In this document: in pieces, positions 1 through 4,894 of the stretch
Numbering within the stretch: position 1 is the stretch's first letter
Layout: each line of letters begins with the position of its first letter
Origin: Kiloniellaceae bacterium
GTDB taxonomy: Bacteria > Pseudomonadota > Alphaproteobacteria > Kiloniellales > Kiloniellaceae
Assembly: GCA_028280915.1 (NCBI GenBank)
Contig: JANQKX010000192.1
Location: forward strand, 1 to 5,116
Direction of reading: 5' to 3'
Length of the DNA stretch: 5,116 bases
Translations under genes and position numbers: made by a program
The notes under the pieces: generated by a model
What the model saw: the letters and a program-made list of their open reading frames with translations, nothing else
Told to the model about the DNA's origin: nothing
The model's database searches: none

Positions 1-1016
1 ACCCAGCGGGCCATAAGCCCCACGGCCACCGCGTTCTGGGGCGTCACCGCGATCTCGCGCACCGCCTCCTGCAGGTTCAAGAGGCAGAGATAGTTTTCCC
101 GCCCCTTGCGGATGACGACCTTCTCGGCCTTTTCCGCCGGCAGGGGAAAGAGGCGATCCAACTCGCTGTCGATCTGGTGCTGCAGGTTGCGGGTGTAGGT
201 GGAGATCCATACGGGGCCTTGATTGGCCTCAGCCCAGAGGCTGGCGGGCGCGATGTAGCCTAGGGTCTTGCCCACGCCCGTGCCCGCTTCGGCCAGAACC
301 ACGTTGGGCTCGCCGGGACGTGCGCGGGCACGGAAGGCCTGACTGACGGCGGTGGCATAGTCGGCTTGCTGGGGCCGGGATTCCGCCTCGTCGCCCAGCA
401 GCGCGGCCAAGCGGCCCCGCGCCGCGATGGGGTCCACCGGCTGATGGCCCGGCGGCGGCGGGGGCGGCCCGTCGCGCCAATCGGGCAAGCGGTCCCACAC
501 GTTCATGCCCTGGCCGCGCCGGGGCGCCTTGCCCTGCCCCTCGGCAAAACCCAGGGCGGCCAAGACCGCGCCGCCCCAAGGCCAGGCGTTCTCCGCCATG
601 GTCCAGGCGATGCCCATGCCATGGGGGTTCGGCGGGGCGCTGGCCAGTTCCCGCAACAGGCGCTGGGCGCACTGCCTGAGGCAGGACGCGGCTCCCAACA
701 GGGACGGAGGCGGCGCCAGCCCCAGGGCGCGCGCCAAACCCGCGATCGTGGGAACGCAAGGGACGGCAGGCCGCACGAAGGCGTAAAGTTCCAGCACATC
801 CAGAGCGTTCAAGCCCGGCAGATCAAGGCGCGCCGCCACCGCCTTGCCGTGACAGGTCATGGGCGCCGTCGCCTTGGACCGCGCGGCCGCGGCCGCCAGG
901 GAAATCACATCCGCCTCGCCGTCCTCGCTGATCCAGGCCGCCTCGGCACGGCCCACCGCCAGAAGGGGCACCGCGGGCAAGAGGTCCGGGCCTGTTGGAA
1001 GTTTCGGAGTCGCCAT
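1..1016 (-). CDS. Rad3/DinG-like superfamily 2 ATP-dependent DNA helicase, N-terminal 338 codons (partial)
   Basis: The open frame runs from an ATG at 1014-1016 off the left edge with no stop, so the 3' end is missing. Residues 242-251 read AEAGTGVGKT, a Walker A motif in the form typical of XPD/DinG-family DNA helicases. It is preceded by a Q-motif-like RPQQADY (214-220) and followed by motif Ia, STYTRNLQHQ (272-281). KGRENYLCLL (304-313) supplies Cys311, which fits the first of four cysteines that hold the 4Fe-4S cluster in this family. Family knowledge: these cytoplasmic enzymes unwind DNA 5' to 3' in repair and replication-conflict resolution. The missing part should carry the other Cys ligands and motifs II-VI. 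Residues 1-200 are an extra region that may be a decayed DnaQ-like exonuclease domain, ending in a six-proline linker (184-189). The start is firm: an in-frame TGA lies 33 bases upstream (1047-1049) with no ATG, GTG or TTG between. There is no Shine-Dalgarno sequence; see the promoter entry. The family is secure, the exact paralogue (DinG or YoaA type) is not. Confidence 0.9.
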   Translation of the reverse strand, partial: MATPKLPTGPDLLPAVPLLAVGRAEAAWISEDGEADVISLAAAAARSKATAPMTCHGKAVAARLDLPGLNALDVLELYAFVRPAVPCVPTIAGLARALGLAPPPSLLGAASCLRQCAQRLLRELASAPPNPHGMGIAWTMAENAWPWGGAVLAALGFAEGQGKAPRRGQGMNVWDRLPDWRDGPPPPPPGHQPVDPIAARGRLAALLGDEAESRPQQADYATAVSQAFRARARPGEPNVVLAEAGTGVGKTLGYIAPASLWAEANQGPVWISTYTRNLQHQIDSELDRLFPLPAEKAEKVVIRKGRENYLCLLNLQEAVREIAVTPQNAVAVGLMARW

Positions 1017-1022
1017 GGGAGG

Positions 1023-1050
1023 ACTATAGACACTCGCGCTCGCCTGTCAC
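1023..1050 (-). promoter_or_regulatory. Sigma-70-type promoter of the helicase gene, predicted leaderless
   Basis: Read on the minus strand, GTGACA (1045-1050) matches the -35 consensus at 5 of 6 bases. It lies 16 bases from TATAGT (1023-1028), a 5 of 6 match to the -10. The -10 ends six bases before the ATG at 1016, so transcription should start at or next to the A of the ATG. That agrees with the lack of any ribosome binding site. The consensus match is seen directly; the leaderless mRNA is inferred. Confidence 0.6.
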
Positions 1051-1067
1051 GCCGGCCCAACGGCGAC

Positions 1068-1086
1068 GGGCAAACATTGTTTGGCC
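1068..1086. repeat. Imperfect dyad between the helicase and lysS promoters
   Basis: The left arm GGGCAAAC (1068-1075) and right arm GTTTGGCC (1079-1086) are complementary at 7 of 8 positions around ATT. The inner five pairs, CAAAC and GTTTG, are perfect. It sits upstream of both divergent -35 boxes, a possible place for a regulator to bind. No known binding motif is recognised, and a dyad this short could be chance. Confidence 0.3.
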
Positions 1087-1122
1087 ATGCTGCGAGATTG
1101 TGCCGGTTGCTCGGTAGTTTTG

Positions 1123-1151
1123 TTGACGCCCCGCCCGGCCCGCCTTAGGGT
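1123..1151 (+). promoter_or_regulatory. Sigma-70-type promoter of lysS
   Basis: TTGACG (1123-1128) matches the -35 consensus at 5 of 6 bases. A 17-base spacer separates it from TAGGGT (1146-1151), which keeps the key T, A and final T of the -10. The start point would be near 1158, giving a leader of about 32 bases before the lysS ATG at 1190. The leader shows no hairpin or T-box-like structure, so expression is probably constitutive. Confidence 0.55.
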
Positions 1152-1189
1152 CGCGCCACCCTTGATCCAGATAAAACACGAGCACAACC

Positions 1190-2800
1190 ATGAGCACTGA
1201 CCGCGCGGCAATTTCGGACTTGGCGACCAACGCCCGGGCTTGGCCCTTTGAGGAAGCGCGCAAGGTGCTCAAGCGGGTGGGGAACAAAACCCCGGACAAG
1301 GGCTATGTGCTGTTCGAAACCGGCTATGGCCCCTCGGGCCTGCCCCACATCGGGACCTTCGGCGAGGTGGTGCGCACTTCCATGGTGCGGCACGCCTTCG
1401 AATGCCTGTCCGACATCCCCACGCGGCTGTTCTGCTTTTCCGACGACATGGACGGCCTGCGCAAGGTACCCGACAACATCCCCAACCGCAGCATGATGAC
1501 GGAATATCTGGGCAAGCCGCTGACCCGCATCCCCGATCCCTTCGGCGACCATGAAAGCTTCGGCCACCACAACAATGCCCGTCTGCAGCAGTTTTTGGAC
1601 AACGTGGGCTTTGACTACGAATTCCAGTCGTCCAGCGACTGGTACAACTCCGGCCGCTTCGACAAGGCCCTGCTGAAGATCTTGGAGGTCTACGACCAGG
1701 TCATGGCCATCATGCTGCCCTCCATGGGGGCGGAGCGGCAGCAGACTTATAGCCCCTTCCTGCCCATCTGCCCCAAGACGGGCCAGGTGCTTTACGTGCC
1801 GGTGGTCGAGCGCAACTTGGATGCGGGCACCATCGTCTATCAGGAAGAAGACGGCAGCAAGACGGAGGTGCCGGTGACCGGCGGCCACTGCAAGCTACAA
1901 TGGAAGCCCGATTGGGGCATGCGCTGGTATGCCCTGGGCGTGGATTATGAAATGTCGGGCAAGGATCTGATCGACTCGGTCAAGCTGGCCTCGCGCATCA
2001 CCAAGGCCATGGGCGCGCGGCCGCCCGAAACCTTGACCTACGAGCTGTTTCTGGACGAGGCCGGCGAGAAGATCTCCAAGTCCAAGGGCAACGGCTTGTC
2101 GGTGGAGGAGTGGCTGAGCTACGCACCCCAGGAAAGCCTTTCTTTGTTCATGTATCAAAAGCCCAAGGCGGCCAAGCGGCTTTATTTCGACGTGATCCCG
2201 CGCATGGTGGACGACTATGTGAGCCATGTCTCCCGCCTGCCCGAGGAGAGCGACGACAAGCGCTTGGAGAATCCGGCCTGGCACATCCACGCGGGCCAAA
2301 CCCCCAATGCCTTCAATGATCCGTCGGTTAGCGCCACCCGCCAGCTCAGCTTCAACATGCTGCTCAACCTGGCCAGCGTGTGCAATACGGAGGACCCGGC
2401 CGTGCTCTGGGGCTTCATCTCCCGCTACGCGCCGGGCGCCGATGCGCAAAGCGCCCCGGTTCTGGATTCCCTGATCGGTTATGCGCTGGCCTATTACCGG
2501 GACTTCGTGAAGCCGGCCAAGCACTATCGCCCGGCGAGCGAGGCGGAGCAGGCCGCCCTGGAGGACCTGCTCGGCGAACTGGCGGCACTGCCCGCGGACA
2601 GCGATGGCGAGGCGATTCAGAACCGGGTCTACGAGGTGGGCAAGCGCCACGACTACGAAAACCTGCGGGACTGGTTCAAGGCTCTCTACGAGATCCTGCT
2701 CGGCCAATCCCAGGGCCCGCGCATCGGCTCCTTCTTCGCCCTCTATGGCCTGGAAGAATCGAAAAAGCTGATCACGGACGCCCTAAGCCGCTCACAATGA
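1190..2800 (+). CDS. lysS: Lysine--tRNA ligase, class I (archaeal type)
   Basis: This 536-residue cytoplasmic enzyme activates lysine with ATP and charges tRNA-Lys. Its class I Rossmann fold signatures are plain: PHIGT (52-56), the HIGH motif, and KISKS (294-298), the KMSKS loop that holds ATP. GYGPSGLPHIGTFGE (45-59), the DDMDGLRKVPDN segment (85-96) and WKPDWGMRW (238-246) are characteristic of the class I lysyl enzyme. It shares no fold with the class II LysRS of E. coli. Residues from about 320 onward are the helix-rich anticodon-binding part. The length is normal for the family, so the gene looks complete. Class I LysRS is standard in archaea and also occurs in many alphaproteobacteria and spirochaetes; lysK is an alternative symbol. 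The ATG at 1190 has only a weak purine stretch (ACGAG) upstream. The gene is monocistronic, with its own promoter, and converges with the aminotransferase gene after 16 bases. Confidence 0.97.
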   Translation: MSTDRAAISDLATNARAWPFEEARKVLKRVGNKTPDKGYVLFETGYGPSGLPHIGTFGEVVRTSMVRHAFECLSDIPTRLFCFSDDMDGLRKVPDNIPNRSMMTEYLGKPLTRIPDPFGDHESFGHHNNARLQQFLDNVGFDYEFQSSSDWYNSGRFDKALLKILEVYDQVMAIMLPSMGAERQQTYSPFLPICPKTGQVLYVPVVERNLDAGTIVYQEEDGSKTEVPVTGGHCKLQWKPDWGMRWYALGVDYEMSGKDLIDSVKLASRITKAMGARPPETLTYELFLDEAGEKISKSKGNGLSVEEWLSYAPQESLSLFMYQKPKAAKRLYFDVIPRMVDDYVSHVSRLPEESDDKRLENPAWHIHAGQTPNAFNDPSVSATRQLSFNMLLNLASVCNTEDPAVLWGFISRYAPGADAQSAPVLDSLIGYALAYYRDFVKPAKHYRPASEAEQAALEDLLGELAALPADSDGEAIQNRVYEVGKRHDYENLRDWFKALYEILLGQSQGPRIGSFFALYGLEESKKLITDALSRSQ

Positions 2801-2818
2801 GGGCCCTAAACGGGGCCT
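2801..2818. terminator. Possible short hairpin terminator shared by convergent lysS and aminotransferase genes
   Basis: GGCCC (2802-2806) pairs with GGGCC (2813-2817) around a six-base loop, with a possible outer G-U pair. It fills the whole gap between the two stop codons and enters the last codon of the minus-strand gene. There is no T-run on either side, so this is a weak candidate. It is listed because convergent genes this close need some end signal. Confidence 0.25.
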
Positions 2819-3650
2819 ATCGGTGGGCCCAGTCCCAATAGAGTTCCCGGGCCTTGGTGAAGACGGGGCCGGGCTGCAGGCTGCGCTTTTCCACCCGGGT
2901 GATGGGCAAGACCTTGCCCAAGTTGCCCGTGGAGAAGACTTCGTCCGCGTCCAGAATGTCCTGCCAGGTGAGCACCCGTTCGTGGACCTTGATGCCGGCC
3001 CCGCCCAGAAGGTCGATGACCCGGGCGCGGGTGATCCCGCTCAAAAAAGTGCCGTTAGCAATGGGCGTATGGGCCGCCCCGTCCTTGGCGATCCAGATGT
3101 TGGCCGTGGCCAATTCCGCCACATTGCCCAAGCCGTCCAAAACCACCGCGTTCTGAAAGCCCTTCTGCTGGGCCTCCACCAAGGCGCGGGCGGAATTGGG
3201 GTAGAGGCAGGCCGCCTTTGACAAGGTGGGCGCCATGCTGGGCAGGGGGCGCTGAAAGCTGGACAGACAGACGGAAAAGCCGTCGGGCGCCGGCAGGGGC
3301 TGATCGTGGATGGTCAGGCAAAAGCGGGTGGAGTCCGGATCCGGCGCGACAAAGCCGCTCTCCGGCCACATCATGGGACGAACGTAAAGGTCCGCGCCCT
3401 TGGGAAAGCGGGCGATGCCGTCCTGGGCAATCTCTTGGATCTCCCCGGCTTGCAGGCAGGGCTTGAAGCCGGACATGGTGGCCGAGTCCAGCAAGCGGGC
3501 ACAGTGCAGATCCAGATCCGGGCTGACCCCTTCGAAATGGCGGGCCCCGTCAAACACCACCGAGGCCATCCAGGTGGCATGGGTCATGGGCCCCATGATC
3601 GGCGGATTGCCCTCCAGCCAGTCACCATCCACGTAGGTCAACACTTTCAT
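2817..3650 (-). CDS. Class IV PLP-dependent aminotransferase, branched-chain amino acid type
   Basis: The product of about 277 residues belongs to the fold-type IV PLP enzymes (IlvE / D-amino acid transaminase / aminodeoxychorismate lyase). Numbering from the ATG at 3656, Lys147 in TLSKAACLYPN is the expected lysine that forms the Schiff base with PLP. Glu181 in NVAELATANIW should contact the pyridine nitrogen, YVRP (91-94) matches the substrate-pocket strand of IlvE, and NGTFLSGITR (201-210) plus DEVFSTGNLGKVLPIT (238-253) are the phosphate-binding and C-terminal family motifs. It resembles a group common in alphaproteobacteria and annotated as branched-chain aminotransferase, which moves amino groups between Leu/Ile/Val and 2-oxoglutarate. 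Substrate is inferred; a D-amino acid or lyase role is not excluded. Two ATGs compete. GGAG at 3659-3662 stands 2 bases from the ATG at 3656 but 8 bases from that at 3650, so I chose 3650. It is transcribed alone from a weak promoter. Confidence 0.9.
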   Translation of the reverse strand: MKVLTYVDGDWLEGNPPIMGPMTHATWMASVVFDGARHFEGVSPDLDLHCARLLDSATMSGFKPCLQAGEIQEIAQDGIARFPKGADLYVRPMMWPESGFVAPDPDSTRFCLTIHDQPLPAPDGFSVCLSSFQRPLPSMAPTLSKAACLYPNSARALVEAQQKGFQNAVVLDGLGNVAELATANIWIAKDGAAHTPIANGTFLSGITRARVIDLLGGAGIKVHERVLTWQDILDADEVFSTGNLGKVLPITRVEKRSLQPGPVFTKARELYWDWAHR

Positions 3651-3658
3651 CGTCATGT

Positions 3659-3662
3659 CTCC
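3659..3662 (-). promoter_or_regulatory. Shine-Dalgarno GGAG that decides the aminotransferase start
   Basis: On the minus strand GGAG lies 8 bases before the ATG at 3650, the ideal distance, and only 2 bases before the in-frame ATG at 3656. This favours a protein beginning MKVLTYVDG over one beginning MTMKVLTYVDG. Confidence 0.6.
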
Positions 3663-3680
3663 GCACCAAAGTCGAAACCG

Positions 3681-3711
3681 ACCCTATCACAGAAGATTGC
3701 CCGCCGCGCAA
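3681..3711 (-). promoter_or_regulatory. Weak candidate promoter of the aminotransferase gene
   Basis: On the minus strand TTGCGC (3706-3711) is followed after 19 bases by TAGGGT (3681-3686). The same -10 hexamer, with the same two following bases CG, is found at the lysS promoter. The spacer is longer than the optimum of 17 and the -35 is weak, so confidence is modest. The leader would be roughly 25 bases and contains the GGAG ribosome binding site. Confidence 0.35.
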
Positions 3712-3720
3712 GAGATCAGT

Positions 3721-3746
3721 GCGGCGCCACGACAGGTGGCGGGCGC
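3721..3746 (-). terminator. Hairpin downstream of the S24-type regulator gene, possible terminator
   Basis: CGCCAC (3725-3730) pairs fully with GTGGCG (3736-3741) around a five-base loop. The stem extends through a small internal loop by GCG (3721-3723) with CGC (3744-3746), nine pairs in all. It lies about 30 bases past the regulator stop and before the aminotransferase promoter, where a terminator is expected. No T-run follows on the minus strand, so termination may be inefficient or Rho-aided. Confidence 0.35.
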
Positions 3747-3775
3747 ATCGCAGATTTTTGGGTCAGGTCGGGCGG

Positions 3776-4408
3776 TTACTGGCTGGACCAGATGATGCGG
3801 GATGTCCAGCGCACGTCGTCGGTATCCAACACGTCCATGGGCGCCTCGCCGTTCACCGGGATGAGTTCCACCTTAAGGGCGCTTTCGCGCATCAGCCGCC
3901 GGATCAAGAGGTTCCCGTTGATGGTGTGAACCACCACCCGATCGCCCCGCCGCAGCGAGGCATCCGGGCTGATCAGCACCGTGTCGCCGGGCCGGTAAAC
4001 GGGCTCCAGATGGGGATCGTTGATCTCCAGGGCATAGGCAACGGCTTCGTTCATGCTCGGGAACAGGATCTCGTCCCATCCCTCGCCCACGGGCTTACCG
4101 GCCAGATCGAAATGCCCCCCTTGCACCGCGGTGGATTGACGGATGAGCGGGACGCGCCGATGGCGCGGCTCCGACGGCTTGCCATTGATTAAATCGATGA
4201 ACTCGGATAACGATGCGCCGGTGGCCTTGAGGATCTTGGCGACGGATTCCGTGCTGGGCCAGCGGTCCTTGCCATCCCGGGTGGTCCGCTTGCTTTTGTT
4301 GAACGTCGTCGGATCCATCCCGGCGCGCCGCGCCAGGCCGGACGGAGACATCTTGTGATTTGCGGCCAAGCGATCAATCGCCAGCCATACCTCATCGTGC
4401 GTAAGCAT
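3776..4408 (-). CDS. HTH transcription regulator with a LexA-like (S24) C-terminal domain lacking the catalytic dyad
   Basis: The product has 210 residues. An N-terminal helix-turn-helix domain covers about 1-72; SPSGLARRAGMDPTTFNKSK (21-40) holds the likely recognition segment and RWPSTESVAKIL (49-60) follows. The C-terminal domain, about 85-205, has the S24/LexA/CI-repressor fold pattern: EINDPHLEPVYRPGD (128-142), SLRRGDRVVV (151-160) and WTSRIIWSSQ at the end. In LexA-like proteins the first motif is GDSMEP with the nucleophilic serine; here that place is His133. The general-base lysine of the VKRL motif is replaced by Arg170. The protein should therefore bind DNA and dimerise but not cleave itself. 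I chose the ATG at 4408, where the family usually begins (MLTHDEVW); an upstream in-frame ATG at 4504 would add 32 residues that do not look conserved and would start beyond the predicted promoter. The ribosome binding site is weak. It is divergent from DUF952-pyrD and probably autoregulated. Confidence 0.85.
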   Translation of the reverse strand: MLTHDEVWLAIDRLAANHKMSPSGLARRAGMDPTTFNKSKRTTRDGKDRWPSTESVAKILKATGASLSEFIDLINGKPSEPRHRRVPLIRQSTAVQGGHFDLAGKPVGEGWDEILFPSMNEAVAYALEINDPHLEPVYRPGDTVLISPDASLRRGDRVVVHTINGNLLIRRLMRESALKVELIPVNGEAPMDVLDTDDVRWTSRIIWSSQ

Positions 4409-4431
4409 GACTCTAAAATCGAAGCTACGAA

Positions 4432-4456
4432 GGATTTTTTCACTAGGAAAATATCC
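4432..4456. promoter_or_regulatory. 25-base inverted repeat, candidate operator of the S24-type regulator
   Basis: The left arm GGATTTTTTC (4432-4441) and right arm GAAAATATCC (4447-4456) are complementary at 9 of 10 positions, separated by five bases (ACTAG). The right arm covers the predicted -10 of the regulator gene and the left arm reaches its predicted start point, the classic position for autorepression. The spacing of the arm centres (15 bases) is compatible with a dimer. The symmetry is seen directly; the binding protein is inferred. Confidence 0.55.
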
Positions 4457-4476
4457 CCGGGTTTTGAGATTTTGAA
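4448..4476 (-). promoter_or_regulatory. Candidate promoter of the S24-type regulator gene
   Basis: On the minus strand TTCAAA (4471-4476, 4 of 6 to the -35 consensus) lies 17 bases from TATTTT (4448-4453, 4 of 6 to the -10). Transcription would begin near 4441, giving a leader of about 33 bases to the ATG at 4408. The promoter overlaps both the palindrome at 4432-4456 and the plus-strand promoter of the DUF952 gene. Confidence 0.45.
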
Positions 4477-4491
4477 CAGTGGCGCTAATAC
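4464..4491 (+). promoter_or_regulatory. Candidate promoter of the DUF952-pyrD unit
   Basis: TTGAGA (4464-4469) matches the -35 consensus at 5 of 6 bases and lies 16 bases before TAATAC (4486-4491), a 4 of 6 match to the -10. The start would be near 4498, about 30 bases before the ATG at 4528. Its -35 region and spacer overlap the -35 of the divergent regulator promoter, so the two polymerases would compete. Confidence 0.45.
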
Positions 4492-4527
4492 CAACCGGTA
4501 ACATCGCAGAGGCTTGATGCCCTGAAA

Positions 4528-4890
4528 ATGCAGCAAAACACTATCTATCACATCTGCCGGGCGGCCGATTGGCGGACTGCCCGTAAAGCAGGCTATTACA
4601 CGGCTGCCTCACAAAGAATTGAGGATTCCTTCCTCCATTTCTCCACCCGGGCGCAGCTCGCAGGTACCTTGGAACTATTTTTTGCCGGCCAAAAGGACCT
4701 CGTTCTTTTGGCGGTGCCGGCCGACCGCCTGGGCAAAAACCTCAAGTGGGAGAAGATTCCTGATGGGCGGATTTTCCCACATCTCTACAGCCGTCTGGAC
4801 TGTGATCTGGTGCAAGAGGTGGTTAACCTGTCCCTGGACGCCCATGGCCGGCACATCTTGCCCTGGTCGATGACCGAGAAGAATAGTTAG
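4528..4890 (+). CDS. DUF952 domain-containing protein
   Basis: The small protein of 120 residues has no signal peptide or membrane segment and fills the usual single-domain length of DUF952. Visible family marks are IYHICRAADW (6-15), FLHFST (35-40) in place of the common GFIHCS, KDLVLLAVP (56-64), and LKWEKIPDGRIFPHLYSRL (72-90) with the conserved WE and FPHLY elements. The biochemical function is unknown. From memory, the family has been linked to the ADP-ribosyltransferase-like fold, which would make His8 and Glu75 worth attention, but I cannot confirm that here. The ATG at 4528 is the only usable start: an in-frame TAA lies at 4486-4488 with no ATG, GTG or TTG between. A GAGG at 4509-4512 is too far away (15 bases) to be a good ribosome binding site. 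It precedes pyrD by four bases and is almost certainly co-transcribed with it, an arrangement I recall from other alphaproteobacteria. Confidence 0.88.
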   Translation: MQQNTIYHICRAADWRTARKAGYYTAASQRIEDSFLHFSTRAQLAGTLELFFAGQKDLVLLAVPADRLGKNLKWEKIPDGRIFPHLYSRLDCDLVQEVVNLSLDAHGRHILPWSMTEKNS

Positions 4891-4894
4891 CGCC

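Noticed and set aside
229..799. Long open frames in the other phases across 229-1148 on both strands
   Set aside because: They are Arg/Pro/Ala-rich shadow frames of GC-rich coding DNA. The real gene is the minus-strand helicase frame, which has clear family motifs but no stop inside the window.
884..900. GC-rich palindromic stretch with repeated GCGGCC units
   Set aside because: It encodes an alanine-rich stretch of the helicase N-terminus (about residues 40-46). Codon bias and alanine repeats explain it.
1145..1888. Minus-strand open frame of 247 codons opposite lysS
   Set aside because: It is antisense to the well-conserved LysRS core and its His/Val/Gly-rich product matches no family I know. 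The same holds for the 270-codon frame at 1895-2707.
3747..3765. T-run after the 3721-3746 hairpin, suggesting a plus-strand terminator
   Set aside because: The five Ts begin about eight bases after the stem, and no plus-strand gene ends nearby, so a plus-strand terminator has nothing to serve.
4409..4504. Extension of the regulator to the ATG at 4504
   Set aside because: The extra 32 residues are not family-like, they come from the AT-rich promoter region, and the predicted promoter and palindrome lie inside them.
4189..4551. Minus-strand 120-codon frame across the regulator start and the DUF952 start
   Set aside because: It overlaps the HTH coding region in another phase, and its Arg/Pro-rich tail is typical of a shadow frame.
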